From Prauserella endophytica (GTDB lineage: Bacteria > Actinomycetota > Actinomycetes > Mycobacteriales > Pseudonocardiaceae), in the NCBI RefSeq assembly GCF_005146945.1, contig NZ_SWMS01000032.1, positions 1-64,000 of the forward strand: 64,000 bases of DNA, written 5' to 3'. A program made the translations under genes and the position numbers. The notes beneath the pieces were generated by a model. The model searched no databases. It saw only the letters and a list, made by a program, of their open reading frames with translations, and had not been told where the DNA came from. Below are positions 1-8,552 of this stretch, in pieces (the first letter of the stretch is position 1; the number at the start of each line of letters is the position of its first letter).

Positions 1-64
1 CCCAACACCGGATGAAACAGCCGACCGCAGCCTGACTTTGATCTTGAGGTTGACACAAGGGGTG

Positions 65-1492
65 TCATGAGCCGAGCTCCTTCGGGTCGAGGTCCGGTCG
101 CAGCCCGCGCCAGGCGGGTGCCCGCAGCCTGCCGTCCTCCGTCCAGTCCTTGAACACGACCTCGCCGACCAACGTCGGCCGCACCCAGCGGGCGCCCTTC
201 GCGCGTTCCCTCGGAATCTCGCCTGCGAACGGGGAGGACTTGCGTTCGAGCCTGCGCAGGCGCTTCAGCAGGTCGCGCAGCATGTCGTCGGTGAACCCGG
301 TGCCGACCTGCCCGATGTAGCGCAGCCCGCCGTCCTCGGGCAGCCCGAGCATGAGGGAGCCGAACGTGTCCGAGCGCTTGCCCTCGCCGGGCCGCCAGCC
401 GCCGATCACCGCGTCGAGCGCGCGCAGGTCGGTGATCTTGAGCCAGTCGGTGCTGCGCTGGCCCGGCGCGTAGGGCGAGTCGGTGCGCTTGGCGATCACG
501 CCCTCGAGGCGCTGCTCGTCGGCTGCCTCCACCACGGCGGCGCCCTCGCCCGCGAAGCTCGGCGACAGCTGCCAGTGCGGCCCGCCCAGCTCCAGCTCCT
601 CCAGCAGCTGCCTGCGCTGCGCGTACGGCAGCCGCACGCACGAACGGCCCTCCAGGTGCATCAGGTCGAACACGAGGTAGGTCACCGGCTGCTGCTTCGA
701 AAGGTGCCGCGCCCGCTGTTCGTTCGCGTGCATGCGGGACTGCAGTGCCTTGAAGCTCGGCCGCCCGTCGCGCAGCGCCACGATCTCGCCGTCCAGCCAC
801 ACCTGCGTGCTGCCGAGCTGCTCGCCGAGCCCGCGCAGCTCCGGGTAGGTGGCGGTGATGTCACCGCCGCGCCGGGAGAACAGGGTCGCCCTGCCGCCCT
901 CGACGCGGGCGAGCGCGCGCACGCCGTCCCATTTGAACTCGTACGCCCAGTCGTCGTCCTCCTCGGCCGGCGGCAGGGTGCCGGCGGTGGCGAGCATCGG
1001 CGCCAGCAGCTCCGGCAGCGGTTCCCAGTCCGGGTCCTGCGGCGGATCCTTGCGGATCACCTGCCAGTCCTCTCCACTGCGGAAGAAGACGTACTTGCCC
1101 TCGACGCGGCCGCCGTGCAGGACGATCGACACCTCGCGGTCGGACCACTTCAGCGTCTCGTACCGGCCGCTGTCCCAGATGAACATCTCCCCGCCGCCGT
1201 ACTCGCCCTTCGGGATCTCCCCGGAGAACGTGGCGTACTCGAGGGGATGGTCCTCGGTGTGCACGGCCAGCCGAAGTGTGCCCTGCTCCGTGGGCAGCCC
1301 CTTCGGGACGGCCCACGAGACCAGCACGCCGTCGCGTTCGAGCCGGACGTCCCAGTGCAGGCGGCTGGCGTGGTGCTCGTGGATGACGAACGTGTCGTCG
1401 TCACCACGAGGCACCACGTCGCCTTCCGGCAGTGGTTCCGGCGTGTGCCCGGCACGCCGTTTCCGCCGGTACTCGTCGAGTTTCGACCCCAT
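65..1492 (-). CDS. ligD: ATP-dependent DNA ligase, LigD-type phosphoesterase-ligase
   Basis: 475-residue protein for non-homologous end joining of DNA breaks. Residues ~30-155 form the LigD 3'-phosphoesterase domain, with the metal-binding cluster HEHHASRLHWDVR at 38-50. Residues ~160-470 form the ligase domain: nucleotidylated Lys187 in motif EFKWDGVR, DGEIVAL at 224-230, EGVIAKR at 330-336 and WLKI at 350-353. The primase-polymerase domain of mycobacterial LigD is missing, so polymerase would have to come from a separate gene; no Ku or polymerase gene lies in the window. ATG start; the stop lies near the window's left edge, so downstream partners cannot be seen. Confidence 0.93.
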   Translation of the reverse strand: MGSKLDEYRRKRRAGHTPEPLPEGDVVPRGDDDTFVIHEHHASRLHWDVRLERDGVLVSWAVPKGLPTEQGTLRLAVHTEDHPLEYATFSGEIPKGEYGGGEMFIWDSGRYETLKWSDREVSIVLHGGRVEGKYVFFRSGEDWQVIRKDPPQDPDWEPLPELLAPMLATAGTLPPAEEDDDWAYEFKWDGVRALARVEGGRATLFSRRGGDITATYPELRGLGEQLGSTQVWLDGEIVALRDGRPSFKALQSRMHANEQRARHLSKQQPVTYLVFDLMHLEGRSCVRLPYAQRRQLLEELELGGPHWQLSPSFAGEGAAVVEAADEQRLEGVIAKRTDSPYAPGQRSTDWLKITDLRALDAVIGGWRPGEGKRSDTFGSLMLGLPEDGGLRYIGQVGTGFTDDMLRDLLKRLRRLERKSSPFAGEIPRERAKGARWVRPTLVGEVVFKDWTEDGRLRAPAWRGLRPDLDPKELGS

Positions 1493-1523
1493 GGCAAGGG
1501 TCTACCCGATCCGGGCGCTCAGG

Positions 1524-4500
1524 TCACCCGCTCACCGACTCGACGAGCACGGCGCCGCTGCCGATCCGCAGGTCGTCCGGGGTGCGAACGGTGACGAGAC
1601 CGCGCAGGACCCGGCCGTCGGCGGGCTGCCCGGTGGCCGTGACCGTGCCGGGAACCGTCCACGTGGCGCCGGTCGGCCTCGGCGCGTCGGTGTCGGTCAC
1701 CGCGATCGTGCCGAACGCCGGGTTCGCGAACAGGTCGAGGTAGTCGTACTCCGTGGAGCCCGAGGGCACCGCGTAGCCGTCGACCTCGACGCGCCACGTC
1801 CCCGCCGCCGGGTTGCGGATGGTCACCGACTCCTCGGAGTCGCCGTCGGCGCTGTAGTTCGCCAGCGCGCACGTCCCGCTCGTGCAGTTGTAGACGTACA
1901 GGTCGAGGTCGGCGCCGCCGTCGGAGGTGTTGCCGATCGTCGCGGTCAGCGCCGTCGACCCCGGTGTCACCTCGATGTCGTAGCTCTGCAGCTCGCCCTC
2001 GGCGACCGACGGCCTGGCCACGCGGGCGCTGTCGAGCGGGCCGCCGGTGAGCCGCCCGGTGAACTGGCCGAGCGTGCTCGTGACGGTGTACTCCCGGTCG
2101 ATGGGCGTGCCGAGCCGTGCCTGGGCGATGACGTCGGGGTCCGGGCTGATCGTCGTGCCCTGCGCCGCGATGGTCAGCGCCCACGGCACCTCGGCCGCGT
2201 CGGAGGTCCGCCGCGCTTCGACCACGATCTCCCACACGCCCGGCACGGGGTCGGTCACCGCGCGGCTCGTCGGCGAGCCCGTCGGGCAGCCCGCACCGGC
2301 GTCGGGGTTGTAGCAGTTCGTCGACGACGTCGGGTCCACCGGGACGCCGGTCGGGTCGTAGCGCACGAACCGCACCTGGCCGGTTCCCGGCTCGGGGCCG
2401 CCCGCCGCCATCTCGATCTGCAGGTTGCTCGTGCCCTCCGGAACCCGGACGAACACGCTCCTCGCCTGGTTGCGCTGGATCGTGCCGGACGCCTCCACGA
2501 CGTAGCCGTCGGCCGCAGTGAGGTCGTAGGGCGTGAACACGGTGTTCATGGTCTGCACGTCGATGCCCGTGGTGCGCACGTCGTCCAGCCGCAGCAGCGC
2601 GGAATGCGTGCCCGCGGTGCGGGGGTTCACCCGGACGTCGAACGTGACGGGCCGATCGAGCGGCAGCCGCACCGAGCGGGCGGAGGAGAACGTGCCGTCG
2701 TTCCCGACCCAGCTCACGCGGTAGTTCACGGGGGTCGACGGCCCCGTCGTGCGCTTGAGTGTGTAGGTCCGCGTGTACGCCTTGCCGATCGTCACGCCCT
2801 CGCGGTCGTGGATGCCCACACCGGTGTTGGGAGTCTGCAGCTGTCCGGAGAGGACGGTGCTGACCGGCACCGACGTGGTCACCTCGTGGACGCCGGGGCC
2901 GCGGAGTGCCGTGAGGGCCCGCAGCGTGTCGATCAACCCCGCGCCCTGCGCGTTGGCGTCGATGCCGTCGACGAACCGCGAGGTGGACGTCAGCGCGGAG
3001 CGAAGTGCGGTCACCGGAGGGCGCTTGCCGCCGTGCAGTGCCTTGTAGGCGCTCACGAGCAGCGCGGCCGCGCCGGTCGCCTGCGGCGCCGCCATCGACG
3101 TGCCGTTGAACATGCCGTACCCGGCGGGCAGCTCGTAGGTGCCCGGCACCGGCTCCGGCGGCTGCCAGCGCGGGATCGACGAGACCGCCGCGCCGGGCGC
3201 GACGAGGTCGGGCTTGAACCCGCCGTCCTCGCGAGGACCGCGTGAGGAGAACGGGTGCAGCGACTCGGCGACCGGCGAGGAGGAGCCGTAGTTCGACAGC
3301 CACGTGTCGTCGGTGATGTAGGAGCCCACGCTCAACGCGTCGGTCGCCACGGACGGGTCGCCGACGGAGTTCGCCCCGGCGCCGCTGTTGCCCGCCGAGA
3401 TGAACAGCTGCACGTTGTAGGTCTCGATCACGCGGTTGTACAGCTCGGCCCGCGCGTTGTTGCCGTCGTTGAGCGCAGGCAGGCCGCCGATCGAGATGTT
3501 CACGACGTCGGCGCCGTTCTCCGCCGCGTAGACCACGCCGTCGATGAGCCCGCTGGACGTGCACGACGGAGTGGAGAGGCACACCTTCACCGACATCAGC
3601 TTCGCGCCGGGCGCGGCGCCGTCCATGTTGCCGCCGAAGAGGTCGTTGCCAGCCGCGATGCCGGCGACGTGGGAGCCGTGCGCAGCAGCGGCGACGCCGA
3701 CGTTGACGTAGCCGGCCTTGTCGGTCTGCACCACGAACGCCACGCGCTCGACGACGCCCGTGGCCGGATCGTCCGCGCCGAAGTAGCCGACGTCCTGGCG
3801 CACCTTGTAGTCGATCATCGACTTCTCGTCGGTGAAGTCGCCGTCGCCGTCGAGGTCGACGCGGACCTCCTTGGACGCGGTGTCCTGCAGGACGCCGTAG
3901 CTGTCGGAGCGGTCGCCGTCGCGGTTGATGTCCCCGCCGATCTCGCTCGCGGCGGTGCCAAGATCGCCCGCGACCTCGGAGAACACACCGAAGCTGAAGG
4001 CGCCCTCGGGGGCGGTCCACTGCCTGCCGTTCGCGGTGAACGTGCCGGAGTAGGTCTCGCTCGACATCGGCACCCACGTTCCGTCGCCCGATGTGGGGGA
4101 ATTGGCCGTGTACCAGTCGACGATCTTGCGCTGGCCCGTGCTGGTCCGCGCGAGCGCCGGGTGGTCGAGGTCGACCCCGGAGTCCAGCACGGCGACGGTG
4201 GTGCCCCGCCCGTCCCAGAACGGGAAGGTCCTGCCGAACTGCGCGGCCTTGGTGTCGCCGGTGGGCAGATAGGGATTCACCCTCGGCGTGTTCTCGTCCG
4301 GCGCCGGCTGCGGCGACGGGTCGGTCGCGCCGACGGGAGCGGGCTCGTCGCGTGCGATGAGCCCGTCGATGTCGACCGCGTCCACCGACTTGAGCTTCGG
4401 AGCGACCTCCGCCTGCCCGATGGGCACGGTGACCTTGAGGTAGTCGAGTTGCTCGTTCGCCGAGCGGACCACACCGCCGATCGACTCCAGCTCACCCGCC

Positions 4501-4733
4501 GCGGCGTCGGCGCGCCCTCGCTGCGCCGCGACCAGCAGGGTGACCTGCGACCGCCCGGCGTCCTTCGCCTGTTCGAGGAGGGTCAGATCCTCCTGGTCGA
4601 GGATCTCCTCGTCACCGGGTGGCGGCGGTGCCGGTGGTTGTGCCAGCGCCTGCGGGGCGCTGAACCCCAACGTGCTCACGGCGACGATCAGTCCCATGAT
4701 GCCGGCCCGCTTCAACGAACGTCTTCCGCTCAA
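1524..4733 (-). CDS. Secreted S8 family subtilisin-like serine peptidase
   Basis: 1069 residues with a Sec-type signal peptide (KR-rich n-region, hydrophobic core, cut near ALAQ at ~29-32). An I9-like propeptide follows (~60-125). The catalytic triad is visible: Asp184 in AVLDSGVDLDHPAL, His352 in AHGSHVAGIAAG, Ser546 in NGTSMAAP. The Asp-His spacing (~168 residues) is far longer than in classical subtilisins; the insert carries Asp-rich stretches (INRDGDRSD, VDLDGDGDF) that could bind calcium. The C-terminal ~450 residues contain beta-rich repeats like the bacterial pre-peptidase C-terminal domain. Likely an extracellular protease. No operon partner. Confidence 0.93.
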   Translation of the reverse strand: MSGRRSLKRAGIMGLIVAVSTLGFSAPQALAQPPAPPPPGDEEILDQEDLTLLEQAKDAGRSQVTLLVAAQRGRADAAAGELESIGGVVRSANEQLDYLKVTVPIGQAEVAPKLKSVDAVDIDGLIARDEPAPVGATDPSPQPAPDENTPRVNPYLPTGDTKAAQFGRTFPFWDGRGTTVAVLDSGVDLDHPALARTSTGQRKIVDWYTANSPTSGDGTWVPMSSETYSGTFTANGRQWTAPEGAFSFGVFSEVAGDLGTAASEIGGDINRDGDRSDSYGVLQDTASKEVRVDLDGDGDFTDEKSMIDYKVRQDVGYFGADDPATGVVERVAFVVQTDKAGYVNVGVAAAAHGSHVAGIAAGNDLFGGNMDGAAPGAKLMSVKVCLSTPSCTSSGLIDGVVYAAENGADVVNISIGGLPALNDGNNARAELYNRVIETYNVQLFISAGNSGAGANSVGDPSVATDALSVGSYITDDTWLSNYGSSSPVAESLHPFSSRGPREDGGFKPDLVAPGAAVSSIPRWQPPEPVPGTYELPAGYGMFNGTSMAAPQATGAAALLVSAYKALHGGKRPPVTALRSALTSTSRFVDGIDANAQGAGLIDTLRALTALRGPGVHEVTTSVPVSTVLSGQLQTPNTGVGIHDREGVTIGKAYTRTYTLKRTTGPSTPVNYRVSWVGNDGTFSSARSVRLPLDRPVTFDVRVNPRTAGTHSALLRLDDVRTTGIDVQTMNTVFTPYDLTAADGYVVEASGTIQRNQARSVFVRVPEGTSNLQIEMAAGGPEPGTGQVRFVRYDPTGVPVDPTSSTNCYNPDAGAGCPTGSPTSRAVTDPVPGVWEIVVEARRTSDAAEVPWALTIAAQGTTISPDPDVIAQARLGTPIDREYTVTSTLGQFTGRLTGGPLDSARVARPSVAEGELQSYDIEVTPGSTALTATIGNTSDGGADLDLYVYNCTSGTCALANYSADGDSEESVTIRNPAAGTWRVEVDGYAVPSGSTEYDYLDLFANPAFGTIAVTDTDAPRPTGATWTVPGTVTATGQPADGRVLRGLVTVRTPDDLRIGSGAVLVESVSG

Positions 4734-4936
4734 CTGCCTCGACCTCCCGCCAGCGCGATGCTCCGAGCATCTGCGTGAGGCTCACAAACGTTTCACATCC
4801 AGGTGAACCTGACCGAAAATCCCAACTTTCGTAGGGTCGGCCGCCAAGGGCGTGTCCGCGGGACACGAGAGGGGTTCGTTCGAAAGGATGTTCGACGGCC
4901 AGACCGCCCCCGCGTCCCCTGGAGGATCGCCCGCCC

Positions 4937-5722
4937 ATGATGGGTCGTACCCACGCGCTCACCGGCTGGTGCGCCGGACTCGCCGTCGCCCCCTTCGCCG
5001 GGGTCACCACGCTCGCGCAGGCGCTGGTGTTCGCGGCGACGACGGCCGGTTTCGCGCTCCTGCCGGATCTCGACCATCCCGGAGCGCGGGCTTCGAAGCT
5101 GCTGGGCCCGCTCACCGGCGGGCTGTCGTGGTTGCTGCGCAAGGCATCGGCCTGGCTCTACGCGGTCACCAAGGGGCCGCGCGACGAGCGGGGCAAGGGC
5201 ACCCACCGGCACCTGTCGCACACGTTGCTGTTCGCCGTGGCGCTCGGCTTCGCCACGTCGGCGGGCACCGAGGCCGGTGGCCCGTGGGCGGTCGCGGGCG
5301 TGGTCCTGTTCGGGCTGCTGCTGGCGGAGGACGCACTCGGCGACTGGCTGCTGCCCGTTTCGGGCGGCGCGGTGGTTTGGTGGGTCTACGAGAACAACCC
5401 CAACGCGCTCGCCGAGCTCGACGCCGTCACCGGGCTCCTCGGCGTCGCGGTGGCGCTGGGCTGTTTCACGCACTGCCTCGGCGACGCGCTCACCGAGTCC
5501 GGTTGTCCGTTCCTCTTCCCGCTCCCGATCGCGGGCGAGACGTGGTATGAGCTGCGCCCGCCGAGCTGGCTGCGGTTCCGCACCGGCAAGGGCTTCGAGA
5601 ACGGCTTCGTCTTCCCCGCGTTCGCGGTGCTCGCGGTGCTGCTGATCCCCGGCGTGTGGACGGCGATGGTGGGGTTCGTGCAGGACATCCTGGGTGGCAC
5701 CGCCGTGGAGGCCGACAGTTAG
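4937..5722 (+). CDS. YdjM/DUF457-like membrane-bound metal-dependent hydrolase
   Basis: 261 residues beginning MMGRTHALTGWCAG, the usual N-terminus of the YdjM (LexA-regulated, DUF457) family. Conserved polar motifs include LLPDLDHPGA, HRHLSHTLL and FTHCLGDALTESG, whose His/Asp residues could bind metal; hydrophobic segments separate them, so it is an integral membrane protein. Substrate unknown for the family. GGAGG sits 11 nt before the first ATG; a second ATG follows immediately. Divergent from the subtilase, with about 200 nt shared upstream DNA. The 241 nt between this gene and the next show no supported feature. Confidence 0.85.
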   Translation: MMGRTHALTGWCAGLAVAPFAGVTTLAQALVFAATTAGFALLPDLDHPGARASKLLGPLTGGLSWLLRKASAWLYAVTKGPRDERGKGTHRHLSHTLLFAVALGFATSAGTEAGGPWAVAGVVLFGLLLAEDALGDWLLPVSGGAVVWWVYENNPNALAELDAVTGLLGVAVALGCFTHCLGDALTESGCPFLFPLPIAGETWYELRPPSWLRFRTGKGFENGFVFPAFAVLAVLLIPGVWTAMVGFVQDILGGTAVEADS

Positions 5723-5963
5723 GCAGCCACGCCAGCATGCTGCCCCGCGACCAGCAGCGGCCGACGGCCTGGGTGCGCAAGGCCGGCTGGCCGAACAACG
5801 CCAGGCCGATGATGCTGTGGCCCGAGGCGCGGCGATCAGCGAGTGTCGGTACCGCCGGCGCGGCCCCCACCCCTTCCGCCGGCACCCACGCCCCGGATCT
5901 CCAGACTGGGCGAGACTTTCGGGCACATCGGCTTCGCCTCGCCTGGTCGCAACCTGGTAGGAC

Positions 5964-6932
5964 CTAGGCGTTCGCCTGGCGGAGCCGTTCGGCGGCCTGT
6001 GCGCGGACGGCCTCACCGGACACTGGTGGGTCTCCGTGCAGCGCCTCCCAGCGGGCGTTGTGCACGGCGGCCCAGAGGCTGGCCGCCCAGGCGATCTCCC
6101 ACTCCTCGGCGGTGAACCGGCGTCCCCGTAGGTCCAGGTACGCCGCCAGGAACGCGGCGGAGCTCTCGACCGGCGCCAGCGTGGGAGGTGAGGCGCTCGC
6201 GAACGCGCCGCACGCCGCGCCCACCAGTGCCGCCTCCGGCTGCCACGCCAGGCTGTCCCAGTCGTGCACGGCCCACACCTCGCCGTCGTGCCAGCGGAGG
6301 TTCTGCGCCTCGAAGTCGGCGTGCCCCAGCACGCACGGCAGGTCGGCGGCCAGCAGTCGCCTTCGCACCCTGGCGGCCGTGTCGACGACGTACGCGGGCA
6401 CGGCGCTCTGGTCCCGTTCGTCGAGGAACCCGATCGCAGGCCACAAGCCGGGATCGGGGTGGTCCCATCGAGCCCAGCGCGGATTCGGCAACGGCGGCGC
6501 GACGGTCACGTCGGCCAGCTCGGCCATCAGCCGCGCGAACACCGCGGCGTAGCGTACGGCGACGTCCGGCGAGTCCCCGCGCAGCAGCTCACCGCCTGGC
6601 CGCAACTCCTCGGCGTGCACGGCGAGCCCATCGACGGCGACAGCGGGTGTGAGCGGCCGGGCGCACGGAAAGCCCCGCTCCGCCAACCGGGCCTGCGCGG
6701 CGACACACGACGATGCCCGGCCGTCGTCCTCGCGCGCCTTCAGCACCACCTCGCGCCCATCGGACAGCCGCAGCCCGAACACGGCCGAGATGCTCCGCTG
6801 CTCGAACAACACGCCGGCCGGCTCGTGGCCCAGCCGGTCCACGCACCAGGCCGGCAGCCAGTCCGGCAGCTCCTCCGACGGCACGGTGACGACTGTGCCA
6901 GGTTCGCCGGGCCCCGGGAAGCCGCCGGTCAC
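5964..6932 (-). CDS. Aminoglycoside phosphotransferase-family (APH) kinase
   Basis: About 322 residues with the APH/choline kinase fold: catalytic loop LGHADFEAQNLRW (HxDxxxxN) followed by the DFG-equivalent VHDWDSLAW. The substrate could be an antibiotic or a small metabolite; nothing nearby identifies it. The GTG at 6932 was chosen because GGGAG precedes it by ~9 nt and the residues upstream (to an alternative start at 7055) are low-complexity and unlike the family. Monocistronic. Confidence 0.8.
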   Translation of the reverse strand: MTGGFPGPGEPGTVVTVPSEELPDWLPAWCVDRLGHEPAGVLFEQRSISAVFGLRLSDGREVVLKAREDDGRASSCVAAQARLAERGFPCARPLTPAVAVDGLAVHAEELRPGGELLRGDSPDVAVRYAAVFARLMAELADVTVAPPLPNPRWARWDHPDPGLWPAIGFLDERDQSAVPAYVVDTAARVRRRLLAADLPCVLGHADFEAQNLRWHDGEVWAVHDWDSLAWQPEAALVGAACGAFASASPPTLAPVESSAAFLAAYLDLRGRRFTAEEWEIAWAASLWAAVHNARWEALHGDPPVSGEAVRAQAAERLRQANA

Positions 6933-7087
6933 GGGGCCCCGCTCCCGGCCACTAGAACGGCGTTCGCGCTGGTCTCCACCACCGGCCACCGATGACCGCC
7001 GCTCTACCTGTGCCCGGCCGTTCCAAGGCGCGAGCGTTGTGCGCAGTACGAGCACCGCCGCGCCGAGAAGAAAGGCACAGCGAAGTC

Positions 7088-7575
7088 ATGGCACCTCCTC
7101 CGGGACTCGCACCAGTGGCCGACCACCCCGCCTCCACCGCACTCAGGGACGAGGGTGACAACGACGACCTGAAAGACACCATGGCGGAGTACGCCGCATG
7201 GATCGACTATCTGACCGACTACCGAGAGCACGACGCACCCCGGCGCATCCGGTTCATCAACGGTGAACACCTCGAGGACGGAAGAACCGAGGTCGATCTC
7301 AACAAGCCCACCGACCAACCGTTGATCAGGGAGGGCGAGCACTACGGTCATCGGTTCGGTCATCGACGGGGCCGACCATTCCACCGTTTTCGAGGCGGCC
7401 CTTGCCCTCGCCAGGTGCAGTCCCGCCGCGCTCGGGACGGCGTACAACGGGTTCGCGACCGGCTACCTCTGCGTCGGGGGCACCGGAGACACGGGAGAGC
7501 GGACGGGTGAGGCGACCGGGGCCGAGTACCCGATGTTGCTCCCGCTGAACTCGGACTTCGCGCCAGATGCGCAAG
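7088..7575 (+). pseudogene. Frame-disrupted 5' part of the following gene
   Basis: Coding-like sequence runs from an ATG at 7088 in one frame (residues MAPPPGLAPVAD... to about REGEHYG, position ~7345). It continues in the next frame (TTVIGSVIDGADHSTVF... PLNSDFAPDAQG, ~7340-7570) and then in the third frame as the 7567-8502 gene. The middle piece opens right after a TGA at 7323 and has no ATG, GTG or TTG until 7533, so it cannot be a separate gene. The simplest reading is one ~1.4-kb gene carrying two frame changes, by decay or sequencing error. A short direct repeat GGTCATCG (7346 and 7358) lies near the first break. Function unknown. Confidence 0.6.
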
Positions 7576-8502
7576 GGCTGGATCGAGGACGGCAACGCCA
7601 GAGCCCACGACTGGGAACAGCGGTGGATCAGGTTCGCCGTCGGCAACGAGAACGCCTTCCTCGCCGTCGCCGAAGCGTTCGCGCTGTACCAAGCGGTGTA
7701 CCTGGAAGCCCGGCGCGCGCTGGACCAGGCGGTGAAGGGCCTGATCGAACGCTTCGAGGCCAAGATCACCACCTCGCCGGCCGAGGCGCCGGCCGCCGGT
7801 CCGAACTGGTTCGCCGCTCTGCTCGCCGGAGCCGGGGTCGTCGGCGTCACGATCGTGACCGGAGGGTCGACGTTGCCGTGGCTGGTGTCCGCCGGCGCGA
7901 TCGGGGCCGCCACCGCCGCCCTCCAGGAACAGGCCGGGAAGTCGCCGGCCAAGTACGAAGCCGTGGACCCCGGCCGCTGGAGCCACCTCCTCAACGGATT
8001 CCGCGAGGAGGTGACCCGGCAGCTGAACCAGTTCGCCGGTGAGATCGACAGCGTTCGCGACAACCTGGACACGCGGATCGCCGAGATCCGCAACGGACAC
8101 TCGATGGATCCGCCAGCGCTCGACGAGTCGATCAAGGACATCCCGCCTCACGGGCGCAACATCGTCCCCGGCCAGCTCAAGGGCGGGGTGAGCCGCTGGC
8201 TGGATCCGAAGGTCGATTCCCTTGCCGCGAACAGTCGGGAGTACCGAGCGGGCGTCGACACGATCGCCGCTGCCGACTGGGGTTCGTCCTCGGGCTTTCC
8301 GGCCATTCCCCTCGCTGGTCAGAACTTCGGGAGCAGGGCTGTGTCCCTCGGGCAGGAAGCCGTCGACAAGCACGACACGATGGTCGACTCTCTCCGGCAG
8401 TACGGTGAGGCCCTCCGGTACGTCGCCGACACCGCCCAGGCGGCCGAGGACAACGCGGTCGGGATCATGAACAACCTCCTCGCGACCGTCGAGGGCCTGT
8501 AG
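7567..8502 (+). CDS. Hypothetical protein with central membrane segment, possibly type VII-associated
   Basis: 311 residues, the largest intact piece of the broken gene above. An N-terminal helical region (~1-75) precedes a Gly/Ala/Val-rich hydrophobic segment (~80-118). The C-terminal ~90 residues are helical, ending DNAVGIMNNLLATVEGL, reminiscent of WXG100/EspC-like ESX substrates and their larger relatives. That resemblance is impressionistic, and no ESX component lies nearby. The ATG at 7567 lacks a clear ribosome binding site, as expected if the true start is at 7088. Convergent with the siderophore operon. Confidence 0.5.
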   Translation: MRKGWIEDGNARAHDWEQRWIRFAVGNENAFLAVAEAFALYQAVYLEARRALDQAVKGLIERFEAKITTSPAEAPAAGPNWFAALLAGAGVVGVTIVTGGSTLPWLVSAGAIGAATAALQEQAGKSPAKYEAVDPGRWSHLLNGFREEVTRQLNQFAGEIDSVRDNLDTRIAEIRNGHSMDPPALDESIKDIPPHGRNIVPGQLKGGVSRWLDPKVDSLAANSREYRAGVDTIAAADWGSSSGFPAIPLAGQNFGSRAVSLGQEAVDKHDTMVDSLRQYGEALRYVADTAQAAEDNAVGIMNNLLATVEGL

Positions 8503-8512
8503 GAGAAGCTGG

Positions 8513-8528
8513 CCTGGTGTGGACCAGG
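8513..8528. terminator. Small hairpin between convergent genes
   Basis: CCTGGT (8513-8518) pairs perfectly with ACCAGG (8523-8528) over a 4-nt loop in the 50-nt gap between two convergent genes. No U-tract follows on either strand, so a termination role is only suggested by position. Confidence 0.3.
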
Positions 8529-8552
8529 ACTGTCACGACGGACTCGAAGGTC

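Noticed and set aside
575-3245. Long plus-strand open frames opposite ligD and the subtilase
   Set aside because: Antisense shadows: Arg/Ala/Gly-rich, no domains, no ribosome binding sites.
5723-5963. Minus-strand peptide HSIIGLALFGQPALRTQ as a gene fragment
   Set aside because: Too short and without recognisable family; the gap is treated as non-coding.
7533-8042. Separate gene starting at ATG 7533
   Set aside because: After ~7570 this frame becomes Arg-rich shadow sequence; the first ~15 residues belong to the broken upstream gene.
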